Part shown: piece after piece, positions 1 through 8,088 of the stretch
Layout: the number at the start of each line of letters is the position of its first letter
Numbering within the stretch: the stretch's first letter is position 1
Assembly: GCF_900890705.1 (NCBI RefSeq)
Contig: NZ_CAAHFH010000002.1
Coordinates: forward strand, 62,001-126,000
Length of the DNA: 64,000 bases
Origin: Pontiella sulfatireligans
GTDB lineage: Bacteria; Verrucomicrobiota; Kiritimatiellia; Kiritimatiellales; Pontiellaceae
Direction: 5' to 3'
Made by a program: the position numbers and the translations under genes
The notes under the pieces: model-generated
Told to the model about the DNA's origin: nothing
The model's input: the letters and a program-made list of their open reading frames with translations, nothing else
Database searches by the model: none

Positions 1-292
1 CCCACTTGTAGGGTTCGTTGAGCGGTTTCACAAACAACTCGAAAAGATCGCCGGATTCATAATGCAGTTGTTCATCGGTCCGGTTTTTCTGAATCAAACA
101 GGAATCCTCCAACTCCGCCAAAACAAATAAGCCGGACTCGTCCCATGCAAAGCGGACGCTTGCGCCCTCCAGCGGTTCCCCCTCGCGATCCGTGCTGTAG
201 GAAAACGCATAGGCGGGCCCAAAACCGGGATGGCGGGCGGCTTCAAACCCCAGACTCCCATAGGAGGCATTGCTCATATTCGGTAGCTTCAT
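1..292 (-). CDS. CBM9-like (family 9 carbohydrate-binding-like) protein, N-terminal part
   Basis: The first 97 codons of a gene that runs off the left edge of the window. The residues include FAWDESGLFVLAELEDS and SGDLFELFVKP, the pattern of the CBM9-like/DOMON-like beta-sandwich found in many secreted or cytoplasmic sugar-related proteins of PVC bacteria. No signal peptide is visible at this start (MKLPNMSNASYG), so the protein may be cytoplasmic. AAGGA lies about 9 nt upstream of the ATG, which supports the start; an in-frame ATG at 276 is a weaker alternative. Function beyond probable carbohydrate binding cannot be given because the remainder is missing. Confidence 0.75.
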   Translation of the reverse strand, partial: MKLPNMSNASYGSLGFEAARHPGFGPAYAFSYSTDREGEPLEGASVRFAWDESGLFVLAELEDSCLIQKNRTDEQLHYESGDLFELFVKPLNEPYKW

Positions 293-295
293 CTT

Positions 296-412
296 CTATT
301 CCTTTGTATCCTGCACCAGCCAGAGTTCGATCAGGCTTAAGGAACGGCCGTCCTCCAAATCCTCGAAAAGCGGATCCTTCACCTCATAATTCGGCATTCC
401 GGTTACATGCAT
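296..412 (-). pseudogene. Short coding-like remnant upstream of the CBM9-like gene
   Basis: A 38-codon open frame whose stop lies 4 nt upstream of the CBM9-like start. Its composition (MPNYEVKDPLFEDLEDGRS) looks like the end of a real protein and its position suggests it was once the preceding gene of the same operon. Codons further upstream lose protein-like composition, so it may be the 3' stub of a gene truncated near 410-460. I do not recognise the family. It could equally be a short real gene or chance. Confidence 0.3.
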
Positions 413-840
413 CACAGTGTTGCTGAAACAAACCGCTTTCACAATACATCGAGAGTACAATATTAAACCATTATTTTGTTCTTCATGGATTTTAGTGGCA
501 ACGAAGGTATGAAACACGGAGTGAGGCTGGCGCGAAGCGACGGCAGCGAAGCGGCAACCAACGAATATTCTGAAGAAGTGGGCTGCCGCAGATACGGGAA
601 TATTTTGCACCAATCAATGCGATCCCTATGCTTTGGCATTTCTGGAGAAAACAGCACCTATTCCTGCCCGCTTGATCCGTTGCTTTTCATACATTCGTTG
701 CTGATTAATTTCCATCGTGCGCGACGGAGGCTCTTGAAATCGTCTGTATCATCATAAAAATATACGTAGAACCCATTCCGCTGACGGCAGCGCGGAGAAT
801 CTCCCACTGTTTTCTTTTAAATGCGCATCGGAACTCTAAA
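413..840. other. Intergenic stretch without a supported gene
   Basis: I see no convincing gene here. The short open frames on both strands have unlikely compositions and no Shine-Dalgarno sequence. The stretch separates divergent genes, so it should hold promoters in both directions, but no promoter can be assigned with confidence. Confidence 0.5.
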
Positions 841-2577
841 ATGCGCGTCATGAACAATCATCCAGCAATCGCCCCCGAAGACCTTGAAAAATATTCCGCC
901 GCCATCTCCCTCTCGGATATGGAAATCTTTGTATTTCCGGAGCTGCTCTACAGCTTAGTGCTGGCCAACATCATGTCGCCGCGCATCTGGGAATGGAAGA
1001 ACCACGATTGGTTCCGCAAACTCGACACCATGAAGCCGTACAAGAAGATCCAACGGCTCAAGCAGTTCATCATCGACCACTATGAGTTCAACCTCGACCT
1101 CGACACCTGGGGACTGACCACCAAGGAATCGGAGATAGCGCGCTTCGCCCCCTTCATGGACGAAAAGACCATCGGCCAAAGCAACGCCCTGTTTGGCTAC
1201 GAGGGCGACAAACACTATTTCTCGCTCGATATCCGCAAGCACTTCGGCCTCGATAAATACACCTCCAACATCATCCCCTTCTGGAAAACCGAAACCCTGG
1301 AGGCCATGGATGCCTTCAAATACAAGGACGACTACCGCATCGGCGCCGGCGAATGCGTCTCGCTCTCCACGCTCTATGCCGCCGCGCTGTTCATCATTTG
1401 CGACATTCCGCTGGAAGACATTTTCCTCATCGCCACCCCGCTCCACTCGCAGAACTTCATCAACGTCAACGACGGCGTGCTCACGAACAACCGCCGGCTC
1501 GTGACCAAGAACATGTGGTTCAACGGCACCGATCTCACCGCGCGGGCCCAGCGGGCCCTGCGCAACGAGCAGGTCACGATCGTCGCCAACAACACCGGCT
1601 ACATCCACGCCGTCTACCCCGAGGCCACCATCGCCCCCGAAAGCTTTGAGCTGTTTCGCCAAAAGCTCGACGCCTTCACCACCACCGATATCACCTTCGA
1701 GATGATCGCCAACTTCCTGCGCGACCGCTCCGAATTCCAAAAATGTTTCCAGATCCAATACGTCCGGCACGGCAAAGAGCAATACCTCCCCATCGAGCGC
1801 GCCTACGGCTACGAACACGGATCGCCCTACAAGGTGTCCGACAACGCCACACGCGACAAGCTGCTCGACCAGATCGACGAATACGACTTCTACACCGATC
1901 CCATCGAAGGCCGCATTCAGCTCAACAAGCTTTCCGACTATCTCAAGAACAACCCGATCTCCCATTTCGACGAAGAGAGCATGCGCGGGCTCGCCAAGAA
2001 AATCGACTGTACCGGCGACATGGACCGCAAAATGTCCGTCATCGAAGGGCTGGTGGACTTCATCCACCTCGACCCCGAACTTCCTGACATCAAGAGCAAG
2101 CAATTCAACGGCCCCGGTCCGATTGAAATCAAGCCCGGCATGCCGCGCGGCGAAATCATCCAATATCTCGAAACCCTGCGTACGAGCCACCGCATCGCGG
2201 ACCTCGCCTTCTATGCCAGCCGCGATCTAGCCGCCACCCATTGGAGCCCCTTCCTCAAAGCCGCCCTCGAGCGCAACCCTGTCGTCATCGAAGCCACCAA
2301 ACAACTCTCCGATGATGAGTTGATCCAAACGATGCAAAACATGCCCAATGAATCGATCTACAACGGAACCCGCGTCGCGCAGCCCGACGAAGTCTGGAAC
2401 TTCCAGCGAGGCGACGGCCTAGAGTGCGCCATCGCTCTGGCCAATGCCTGGAAAAGCCGGCATCCCGAAACCGGGATCGAACTGTCCGCCTCTCCGAATG
2501 AAGCCATTCTAAAGTTTGGAGAAAAAGAACTCCGCTTTGAGTCCAGCAAAGGGCTGAACAAAACCCTGTCGCTTTAG
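841..2577 (+). CDS. Conserved hypothetical protein with transglutaminase-like Cys-His pattern
   Basis: A 578-residue protein without signal peptide or membrane segment, so probably cytoplasmic. I do not recognise a named family. Around residues 165-215 it has GAGECVSLSTLYAAAL (Cys172), then PLHSQNF (His202) and NVNDG (Asp211), the order and local hydrophobicity of a transglutaminase-like cysteine hydrolase fold. This is an inference from pattern only. The C-terminal 150 residues resemble no domain I know. No good Shine-Dalgarno precedes the first ATG, and an ATG at 850 is possible. A strong hairpin terminator follows directly, shared with the convergent gene downstream. Confidence 0.8.
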   Translation: MRVMNNHPAIAPEDLEKYSAAISLSDMEIFVFPELLYSLVLANIMSPRIWEWKNHDWFRKLDTMKPYKKIQRLKQFIIDHYEFNLDLDTWGLTTKESEIARFAPFMDEKTIGQSNALFGYEGDKHYFSLDIRKHFGLDKYTSNIIPFWKTETLEAMDAFKYKDDYRIGAGECVSLSTLYAAALFIICDIPLEDIFLIATPLHSQNFINVNDGVLTNNRRLVTKNMWFNGTDLTARAQRALRNEQVTIVANNTGYIHAVYPEATIAPESFELFRQKLDAFTTTDITFEMIANFLRDRSEFQKCFQIQYVRHGKEQYLPIERAYGYEHGSPYKVSDNATRDKLLDQIDEYDFYTDPIEGRIQLNKLSDYLKNNPISHFDEESMRGLAKKIDCTGDMDRKMSVIEGLVDFIHLDPELPDIKSKQFNGPGPIEIKPGMPRGEIIQYLETLRTSHRIADLAFYASRDLAATHWSPFLKAALERNPVVIEATKQLSDDELIQTMQNMPNESIYNGTRVAQPDEVWNFQRGDGLECAIALANAWKSRHPETGIELSASPNEAILKFGEKELRFESSKGLNKTLSL

Positions 2578-2597
2578 CGCCCTCTCCGAAGACAAAA

Positions 2598-2624
2598 AAA
2601 GGCCAGCCGCAACGGCTGGCCTTT
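2598..2624. terminator. Bidirectional rho-independent terminator
   Basis: A perfect 12-bp stem (AAAGGCCAGCCG / CGGCTGGCCTTT) with a 3-nt loop and A/T tracts on both sides, placed between two convergent genes. It can serve both strands. Confidence 0.9.
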
Positions 2625-2645
2625 ATCGAGTTGCTAAACTACACA

Positions 2646-2888
2646 TTAAGCACGGGCAATCTGTCCGGCCTGCACCTTCAGCAAACGGCCCACCAGATCA
2701 TCATAGCTTCCGGCGGCGAGCAGGATTTCATTATTAGACAGAACAATTTCAGCGCGGTCGTCAAACTTCACTGAAGTTCTAATGCGGGCGCCGGTCATTT
2801 CAACCAGACGGCGGTTTTCCGGACGAACGGCATCGCCGGTATCTTTGTTATAATCGCTTATCGGAATTGCATACACTTCTATAAACAT
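2646..2888 (-). CDS. Small conserved hypothetical protein
   Basis: An 80-residue protein with a strong Shine-Dalgarno (AAGGAGGAG) just upstream of the ATG, so translation is likely. The C-terminal half (VLSNNEILLAAGSYDDLVGRLL) resembles small beta-strand plus helix proteins of the FlbD-like kind, but the similarity is weak and I assign no function. It stands alone, converging on the upstream gene across a shared terminator. Confidence 0.75.
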   Translation of the reverse strand: MFIEVYAIPISDYNKDTGDAVRPENRRLVEMTGARIRTSVKFDDRAEIVLSNNEILLAAGSYDDLVGRLLKVQAGQIARA

Positions 2889-3180
2889 GAGTTTCTCCTC
2901 CTTGGGTTACCGGGCATTTCGCCCGTTTTTCTTCGGTTTCAAATCAGAAACTTGAATCAAAGGCGGCTCTTATATCTCCCGTATTCCCCTCTGTCCACCC
3001 TAATACGGGACTGTTTTAGCACTCCATTCGCCACCGTTTCTCCTCAAACCAACCTGCGCCAACAGCGATTTTGTACGAATATTCAAAAAGGGGGTTGCCA
3101 TTCCGTTTTGAATACCCGATATTCTCGCGCTTTCCACCACATGGTATTTTCCGAATATGGAAACATCCAAACCTTGGAAA

Positions 3181-3257
3181 CGGGGCGTAGCGCAGTCTGG
3201 TAGCGCGGTTGCTTTGGGAGCAATAGGTCGGGAGTTCGAATCTCTCCGCCCCGACCA
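3181..3257 (+). tRNA. tRNA-Pro (anticodon UGG), complete with CCA
   Basis: A full cloverleaf: acceptor CGGGGCG pairs with CGCCCCG, discriminator A, encoded CCA, D-stem GCGC/GCGC, anticodon loop TTTGGGA giving UGG with G37 as expected for proline, and a T-arm GGGAG-TTCGAAT-CTCTC. A T-run follows. The 3' half plus about 35 nt of flank is repeated at 44504-44575, which makes this gene the likely integration target of the island to its right. Confidence 0.96.
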
Positions 3258-3288
3258 TTTTTTTCTTTTCCCTTTATAGTCGGTCATA
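3216..3288 (+). repeat. Left direct repeat: tRNA-Pro 3' half plus flank (putative attL)
   Basis: This 73-nt stretch, running from the anticodon loop through the 3' end of tRNA-Pro and into the T-rich flank ending TCGGTCATA, reappears in the same orientation at 44504-44575. Differences are two G-to-A changes in the T-arm of the right copy and a few changes in the T-tract. Same-strand 3'-tRNA duplication is the usual footprint of tyrosine-recombinase integration. Confidence 0.85.
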
Positions 3289-3458
3289 GCACGACCATGA
3301 ATCGTGGGCATAGTTAACAGAACAGTTCTATTCGATTGAATTACTCCACGGAGTTGAAGGATACGAATCCTCTTTAAACCGGAGGAATAGAACGCCACGA
3401 CAAACTGCATGGTCCGGCCTTCGCACATTTTACGTTGCATAGATACGCGAAGGCCATG
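3289..3458. repeat. 170-bp multi-hairpin insertion in the left repeat flank
   Basis: Present downstream of tRNA-Pro but absent at the matching point of the right copy, where TCGGTCATA runs straight into ACCGACCTATTTAG. It contains a CACGA/TCGTG hairpin, a GTTCTATTC/GAATAGAAC stem (3325-3333 with 3385-3393) enclosing two smaller hairpins (ACTCC/GGAGT and AGGAT/ATCCT), and a GGCCTTCGC/GCGAAGGCC stem (3416-3424 with 3447-3455). It codes for no recognisable protein. It may be a MITE-like or RNA-like element. Confidence 0.5.
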
Positions 3459-3649
3459 ACCGACCTATTTAGCGCCCTTCCCATATACGAGAAAGTCACG
3501 GACACTTCGGTTTTGATCTTTTCAAGATCGCCTGTCGGGGTGGGTTTTTAGCGCAGGAGAGGCTCGATTGGGCCAGGCCAAGCTGGTTCTCGCTGCTTTT
3601 GGGCACACCTTGTCTTTTGAGGGGCGGGCTTGGATCAAGATGAGACAGG

Positions 3650-3742
3650 CTATGCCGCCATGGCAGGTTCGGCGTCGAGTTCGGCGCGCTTCTGCGCGGC
3701 CATCGTGGCGAGCTTCCAAAGGTTGTGGCCGAGGATGCACCA
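3650..3742 (-). pseudogene. Transposase C-terminal remnant
   Basis: The last about 30 codons of a reading frame contain CILGHNLWKLATMAAQKRAE, the helix found near the C-terminus of IS4/IS5/IS1182-type DDE transposases, followed by a stop. Codons further upstream do not continue the family, so the rest of the transposase is gone. It lies at the left border of the island and is evidence of past rearrangement there. Confidence 0.45.
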
Positions 3743-3866
3743 TACCAATAAAAACCACGAAGACATCGACATCAGAGGAAAAGAGGAGGGAAACCTCAGT
3801 TTTCGAGTCTCCGTGAAAGATTGAACAAGCGCGGGAGCCTGCACTTTATTCACATCGGCTCAAACC

Positions 3867-5447
3867 TCAGAAGCCGAGTTGTTTTTTATCGAGTTGCTTC
3901 TGCCCTGTGGCCTTTTCGGGGGCGACCTGCATGATGATGTCGCGCATTTCCTGAACGCGGTTCGGATACTTCGCAGCGAGATCATGCTCTTCGGTTGGAT
4001 CTTCGGACAGATGGAAAAGCAGGCCGGGTTCGGCCACATTGGTTTTTTTCCAGCCGCTCCCTTCTTCCCAGGTCATGATGCCCAAGCGCTCGGTCACACT
4101 GCCCGGAGGAATATATTTCCAGTTCCCTTTGCGAACCGCAATCTGGGTCAGCGCCTCCTGAATGACATATTCGCGGCCATCCAGAGAGTCGCCCAGCAGC
4201 GTTGGCAGAAGGTTTTCGCCGTCCTGCCCGGCATTTTCCGGAACCGGTTTTCCGATCAGGGCGGCCACGGACGCATATAGATCCACCTGACTGACGATGG
4301 CATCGGAGATGCCCGGCTTGGATTTTCCCGGCCAGGTGACGATGAACGGAACGCGGGTTCCGCCTTCCCACCGGCTGTATTTTCCGCCGCGCCAGGGACC
4401 GGACGCGTCGTGCGTGCCCTGACGCTCGATCGCCGCTTCCCAGTAGCCGTCAAAAAGGACGGGGCCGTTGTCGGACGTAATCACGATGAGGGTGTTTTCA
4501 TACTGCCCGGTTTCCTTGAGCGTCTGAACCAGACGGCCGACACACCAGTCGAACACCGCCAGCGCATCGCCGCGCGGACCGAGGCTGGTTGAACCCTGGA
4601 AACGCGGATGCACCACACGCGGGACATGGTTTTCGTTCGGGGCAAAGTAGAGGAAAAATGGTTTGGGGTTTGAAGTTTGGGGTTTGGAGTTCTCAATGAT
4701 GAAATTGACCGCTTTGTTGAGATAGGTATCGGCCATGTCTTCATCTTTGAAGCGAGCGCTGTTCCCTCCGCTCATCCAGCCGATGCGGCTGACACCGTTG
4801 ACAATGGTTTTACCATGCTGTTCGTCGGCCTGCAGTTTCAGCAGATGCGGATGGGAAATTCCCGTAGGATCGTTTCCAACCAGCTCCTGATAATTAACCT
4901 GAATGGGATCAGAGGCGTCCAGATTCACAACACGCCCGTTTTTGATGTAAACCGATGGCACGCGGTCGGCGGTGGCGGCCATGTGGAAGGAATATTCAAA
5001 ACCGACTTCTTTCGGGCCGGGCTTAATCTGCCCGTTCCAGTCGAGTGGCTCGCTCGCCGAACCAAGGCCGAGATGCCACTTGCCGGAGAGTGCGGTCTTG
5101 TATCCGTTGTCGCGCAGGAACGCGGCGATGGTCGGACGGGCCGGATCAATGATCAGCGGCGCATTGCCCGGCAGAATTTGGGCCCCTTTGTTGCGGAAGG
5201 CATATTCACCGGTCAGCAGGGAATAACGCGAGGGTGTGCAGGTGGCAGCCGTACAATAACCGCCGGTAAAGCGGACACCCTCTTCGGCCAGCGTATCGAT
5301 GTTAGCCGTATCCACCTCGCCGCCGTAGCAACTGAAGTCGCCATAGCCGATATCATCGCCGTAGATAAAAATGATGTTGGGTTGTTCAGCCGCAGACGCG
5401 ACGAAGGCCAGGGCGGCGAAAGCGCCGATCAATAGTTTACACTTCAT
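3867..5447 (-). CDS. Secreted S1-family sulfatase
   Basis: A 526-residue sulfatase of the formylglycine-dependent alkaline-phosphatase superfamily, hydrolysing sulfate esters on sugars. A Sec signal peptide (residues 1-19, ending ASA) is followed by the metal-binding GDDIGYGD and the formylglycine motif C70-T-P-S-R74; GKWHLG and SDNGP follow in order. AAAGGAGA precedes the ATG. It is the last gene of a five-gene operon (sulfatase, GH36-like enzyme, sulfatase, mutarotase, this gene) read from the element at 11450-11476. The galactose mutarotase just upstream points to a galactose-containing substrate, but regiospecificity cannot be read from the sequence. Confidence 0.97.
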   Translation of the reverse strand: MKCKLLIGAFAALAFVASAAEQPNIIFIYGDDIGYGDFSCYGGEVDTANIDTLAEEGVRFTGGYCTAATCTPSRYSLLTGEYAFRNKGAQILPGNAPLIIDPARPTIAAFLRDNGYKTALSGKWHLGLGSASEPLDWNGQIKPGPKEVGFEYSFHMAATADRVPSVYIKNGRVVNLDASDPIQVNYQELVGNDPTGISHPHLLKLQADEQHGKTIVNGVSRIGWMSGGNSARFKDEDMADTYLNKAVNFIIENSKPQTSNPKPFFLYFAPNENHVPRVVHPRFQGSTSLGPRGDALAVFDWCVGRLVQTLKETGQYENTLIVITSDNGPVLFDGYWEAAIERQGTHDASGPWRGGKYSRWEGGTRVPFIVTWPGKSKPGISDAIVSQVDLYASVAALIGKPVPENAGQDGENLLPTLLGDSLDGREYVIQEALTQIAVRKGNWKYIPPGSVTERLGIMTWEEGSGWKKTNVAEPGLLFHLSEDPTEEHDLAAKYPNRVQEMRDIIMQVAPEKATGQKQLDKKQLGF

Positions 5448-5465
5448 GGAAAGTCTCCTTTGTTT

Positions 5466-6563
5466 TTAACGGACAGAAAAACGATAGATGGTTGTGGTTT
5501 TGTATTCTTCGCCGGGGCGCAAAATGGTGTTCGGAAAGATCGGCTGGTTAGGACTGTCGGGAAAGTGCTGCGTTTCGAGGCACAGCGCACTGCGACGTTG
5601 ATAGGGTCGTCCCGATTTGCCCGTGAGCCCGCCATTGAGAAAGTTAGCTGTGTAGAGCTGAATGCCCGGCTGATCGGTAACGACCTGCATGAGGCGGCCA
5701 CTGGACGGATCATACAGCTCCGCAGCGATGGTTGATCCATCGTTCAGCACAAAATTATGGTCATATCCGCTACCGTAGGAAAGTTGCTCATGCCCCTCGC
5801 CGATATCACGCCCCACCGCTTTGGCCGCACGGAAGTCAAACGGTGTTCCAGCCACTGGAAGTTTTATCCCGGTCGGCACCGAGGTTTTATCGATTTCCAA
5901 AATGGATTTGGCCACAATCATTAATTCATGATCCAGCACCGTCTGCGCCCCCTCGCCTGCCAGGTTGAAATAGGAGTGGTTGGATAGGTTCACGGGCGTT
6001 GCTTTATCGGTGGTGGCGCGATAGTCGATTTTCAGGTCGTTGTTATCGGATAGCGTATAGGTTACCGAAACATCCAGATTACCGGGATAGCCCTCTTCGC
6101 CATCCGGCGAACGCCGGCTGAAGCGCATGCCGTTCTTCAGCGATTCCGCCGCCCACTCGACCTTGTCGAACCCGATCATGCCGCCGTGGTTGTGGTTGGG
6201 ACCATTATTAACAGCAAGCTGATAGTCGACCCCATCCAAAGAAAAATGTCCCTTGTCAATTCGACCGGCATTACGCCCCAGCACACAGCCGAAATACGGT
6301 TTTTTGAAAGCGGTTTTATACGACTCTATTTCGTCATAACCCAGCACAACATCGGAAAAATTCCCGTCGCGGTCCGGCACCTTGATGGAGGTGATGCGGG
6401 CGCCATAGGTGGCCAATCGCACTTCCATCCCGTTTCGGTTTTTCAACGTGTACTGGCCATCGGAGCTGGGCTCCGAAACGGTTGCCGACGAACATCCTGC
6501 CAGTAACCCCGCTAAAATTAACAATCCTATTTTTCCAACCATTGGAAACCTTCCTTTATTCAT
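5466..6563 (-). CDS. galM: Aldose 1-epimerase (galactose mutarotase), lipoprotein
   Basis: A 365-residue mutarotase that interconverts alpha and beta anomers of free sugars such as galactose. The family marks are present: the block around GRNAGRI, NHNHGG, the LSNHSYFNLAG stretch and DQPGIQLYTANF. Unlike cytoplasmic GalM, it begins with a lipoprotein signal ending LLAGC24, so it should act in the periplasm or outer membrane on sugars released by the neighbouring hydrolases. Its start overlaps the stop of the upstream sulfatase by ATGA, and 18 nt separate it from the downstream sulfatase. A TTTCCAA-N3-TTGGAAA palindrome falls within its first codons. Confidence 0.93.
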   Translation of the reverse strand: MNKGRFPMVGKIGLLILAGLLAGCSSATVSEPSSDGQYTLKNRNGMEVRLATYGARITSIKVPDRDGNFSDVVLGYDEIESYKTAFKKPYFGCVLGRNAGRIDKGHFSLDGVDYQLAVNNGPNHNHGGMIGFDKVEWAAESLKNGMRFSRRSPDGEEGYPGNLDVSVTYTLSDNNDLKIDYRATTDKATPVNLSNHSYFNLAGEGAQTVLDHELMIVAKSILEIDKTSVPTGIKLPVAGTPFDFRAAKAVGRDIGEGHEQLSYGSGYDHNFVLNDGSTIAAELYDPSSGRLMQVVTDQPGIQLYTANFLNGGLTGKSGRPYQRRSALCLETQHFPDSPNQPIFPNTILRPGEEYKTTTIYRFSVR

Positions 6564-8077
6564 GGTTGCTTCTTGCCTCGAAGCGAGCCGACTTTCCCCG
6601 TGGTGTAATCGAAGACCTTGCCTTCGTATTTATATCGATCGAACACATCGCCCTGCCCCAGCATGCGTGGATCGCCCTGGACGGTCAACTCGGACTCCAT
6701 CTGCTCGCGCAACTGTTTCTTGAGCGTGGCATATTCGGGATTGCCGGCCAGATTGTTAATACAGTCGGGATCTTTTACGATCTGGTAGAGCTCTTCTTCC
6801 GGGCGCAGACCAAAGCTCATTTCATAGTAGCGGTACTCTTCTTCGCCGGGTTTCAGATTAGTCAAATAACTTTTCGTCGGCGAACCGTCGCAGTTGCGCA
6901 GGCCGAACTCCGGATTGCCCACCGGCCAGCGCTCGGGCTTGATATTGTGTGCGTAGAGAAACTCCTTCGTGCGGATGGCGCGTACGGGATAGGCCAGATC
7001 AGTACCGTCCTCGTTCGACCGCCCGGTATCGTGCCGTTCCTTGCCGAGCAGCACATGGTCGCGTGCGGGATCGACCTGACCCGACTTCGGCGAGCACAGC
7101 ACATCGAGGAAGCTGGAGCCAGTCATCTGTTCATGCGGCTTGAGGCCGGCGGCCTCCATGAAGGTTGGAGCGACATCGGGGAAGCTGACAAAGTCATCGA
7201 CCACGCGGCCGGGTTGGATGACGCCCTTCCAATAGGCCACCATCGGAACATGAAATCCTTCTTCGTAGATCTGCCCCTTTACGCGCGGGAACGGCATGCC
7301 GTGATCGGAGGTCACCACAATCAGGGTATTGTCCATCAGCCCTTTTTCTTCCAATGCCTGGATGGCGCGGCCAATATGCGTGTCGTACCATTCGACCTCG
7401 AGGGCATAGTCGAGCAGATCACCGCGAATGGTATCGTTGTCGGGATAAAATTCAGGCACCTCGGCATCCGCCAGGTTGCGACCGGCTTTTTTCCACGAAT
7501 CCTTTTCATAGGCACGGTGCGGTTCCTTGGTGCCCAGCCAAAAGCAGAATGGCGTCCCATCCTTCTTCTCTTCCAAAAAGGCCTCGAAGTTGGCGGCGTA
7601 GTCAATGTTACTCATTCCCTTGTACGGTGCTTTCAGCTTGATTTTGCCATACATCGGCCCCGCCGGATTGTGCTCCGTGTCGTACGTGCCCGGTCCCCAG
7701 CCCTTGCCGGTCAAACCGACGTGATAGCCCGCCTCCATCAGCAGATGTGGGTAAAACCTGAACTCGGGAGGGAAATGCGGCCAGTGGTTGGCTGCCTCCT
7801 TCAGTTGCCAGCTGTATTTACCCGTCACCAAACACGCACGGGCCGGCGCACACTTCGGGTTGCAGTTGTAGGCGTTGTTGAAAACCACGCCCTCCCGCGC
7901 CAGCCGATCGACGGCAGGCGTTTTGATATACGTGCAGCCGTAGGCCCCGAAACTTTTCATCGACGCGTCGTCCGCGATGCAGAACAGGATATTCGGCCGC
8001 TCAATTTTGGAGGCCCATCCAGTTGCGACAAGCAACCCTGCGCCAAATACCATTCCCAATGCAGTTCTTCTATTCAT
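6560..8077 (-). CDS. S1-family sulfatase with C-A-P-A-R motif and Tat-like leader
   Basis: A 505-residue sulfatase. The N-terminus MNRRTALGMVFGAG carries a twin arginine before a hydrophobic stretch, so export may be by Tat instead of Sec. The modification motif is C76-A-P-A-R80: the core C-x-P-x-R is kept, but the usual serine at position 4 is alanine. The metal site IADDAS, GKGWGPG and SDHGMPF support an active fold. The shape (IADDASMKSFGAYG, CNPKCAPAR) suggests a different S1 subfamily from its neighbours. It overlaps the mutarotase start by 4 bp and begins 11 nt after the upstream GH36-like gene. Confidence 0.95.
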   Translation of the reverse strand: MNRRTALGMVFGAGLLVATGWASKIERPNILFCIADDASMKSFGAYGCTYIKTPAVDRLAREGVVFNNAYNCNPKCAPARACLVTGKYSWQLKEAANHWPHFPPEFRFYPHLLMEAGYHVGLTGKGWGPGTYDTEHNPAGPMYGKIKLKAPYKGMSNIDYAANFEAFLEEKKDGTPFCFWLGTKEPHRAYEKDSWKKAGRNLADAEVPEFYPDNDTIRGDLLDYALEVEWYDTHIGRAIQALEEKGLMDNTLIVVTSDHGMPFPRVKGQIYEEGFHVPMVAYWKGVIQPGRVVDDFVSFPDVAPTFMEAAGLKPHEQMTGSSFLDVLCSPKSGQVDPARDHVLLGKERHDTGRSNEDGTDLAYPVRAIRTKEFLYAHNIKPERWPVGNPEFGLRNCDGSPTKSYLTNLKPGEEEYRYYEMSFGLRPEEELYQIVKDPDCINNLAGNPEYATLKKQLREQMESELTVQGDPRMLGQGDVFDRYKYEGKVFDYTTGKVGSLRGKKQP

Positions 8078-8088
8078 GGATAGGACAA

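Noticed and set aside
955-2190. Long minus-strand open frame (411 codons) opposite the transglutaminase-like gene
   Set aside because: Composition is rich in Val, Gly and Glu/Asp as expected for the antisense of a coding frame; no family resemblance and no ribosome site. The plus-strand gene explains the region.
2628-2660. Another copy of the promoter element (GTTTAG on the minus strand near 2640)
   Set aside because: No CCGTA block at the right distance, and it lies in a convergent terminator region.
3650-3742. Island integrase or intact transposase at the left border
   Set aside because: Only a C-terminal DDE-transposase helix remains; there is no tyrosine recombinase motif anywhere near either repeat.
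6482-8083. Plus-strand open frame of 533 codons
   Set aside because: Antisense shadow of the sulfatase at 6560-8077, which has clear active-site motifs.
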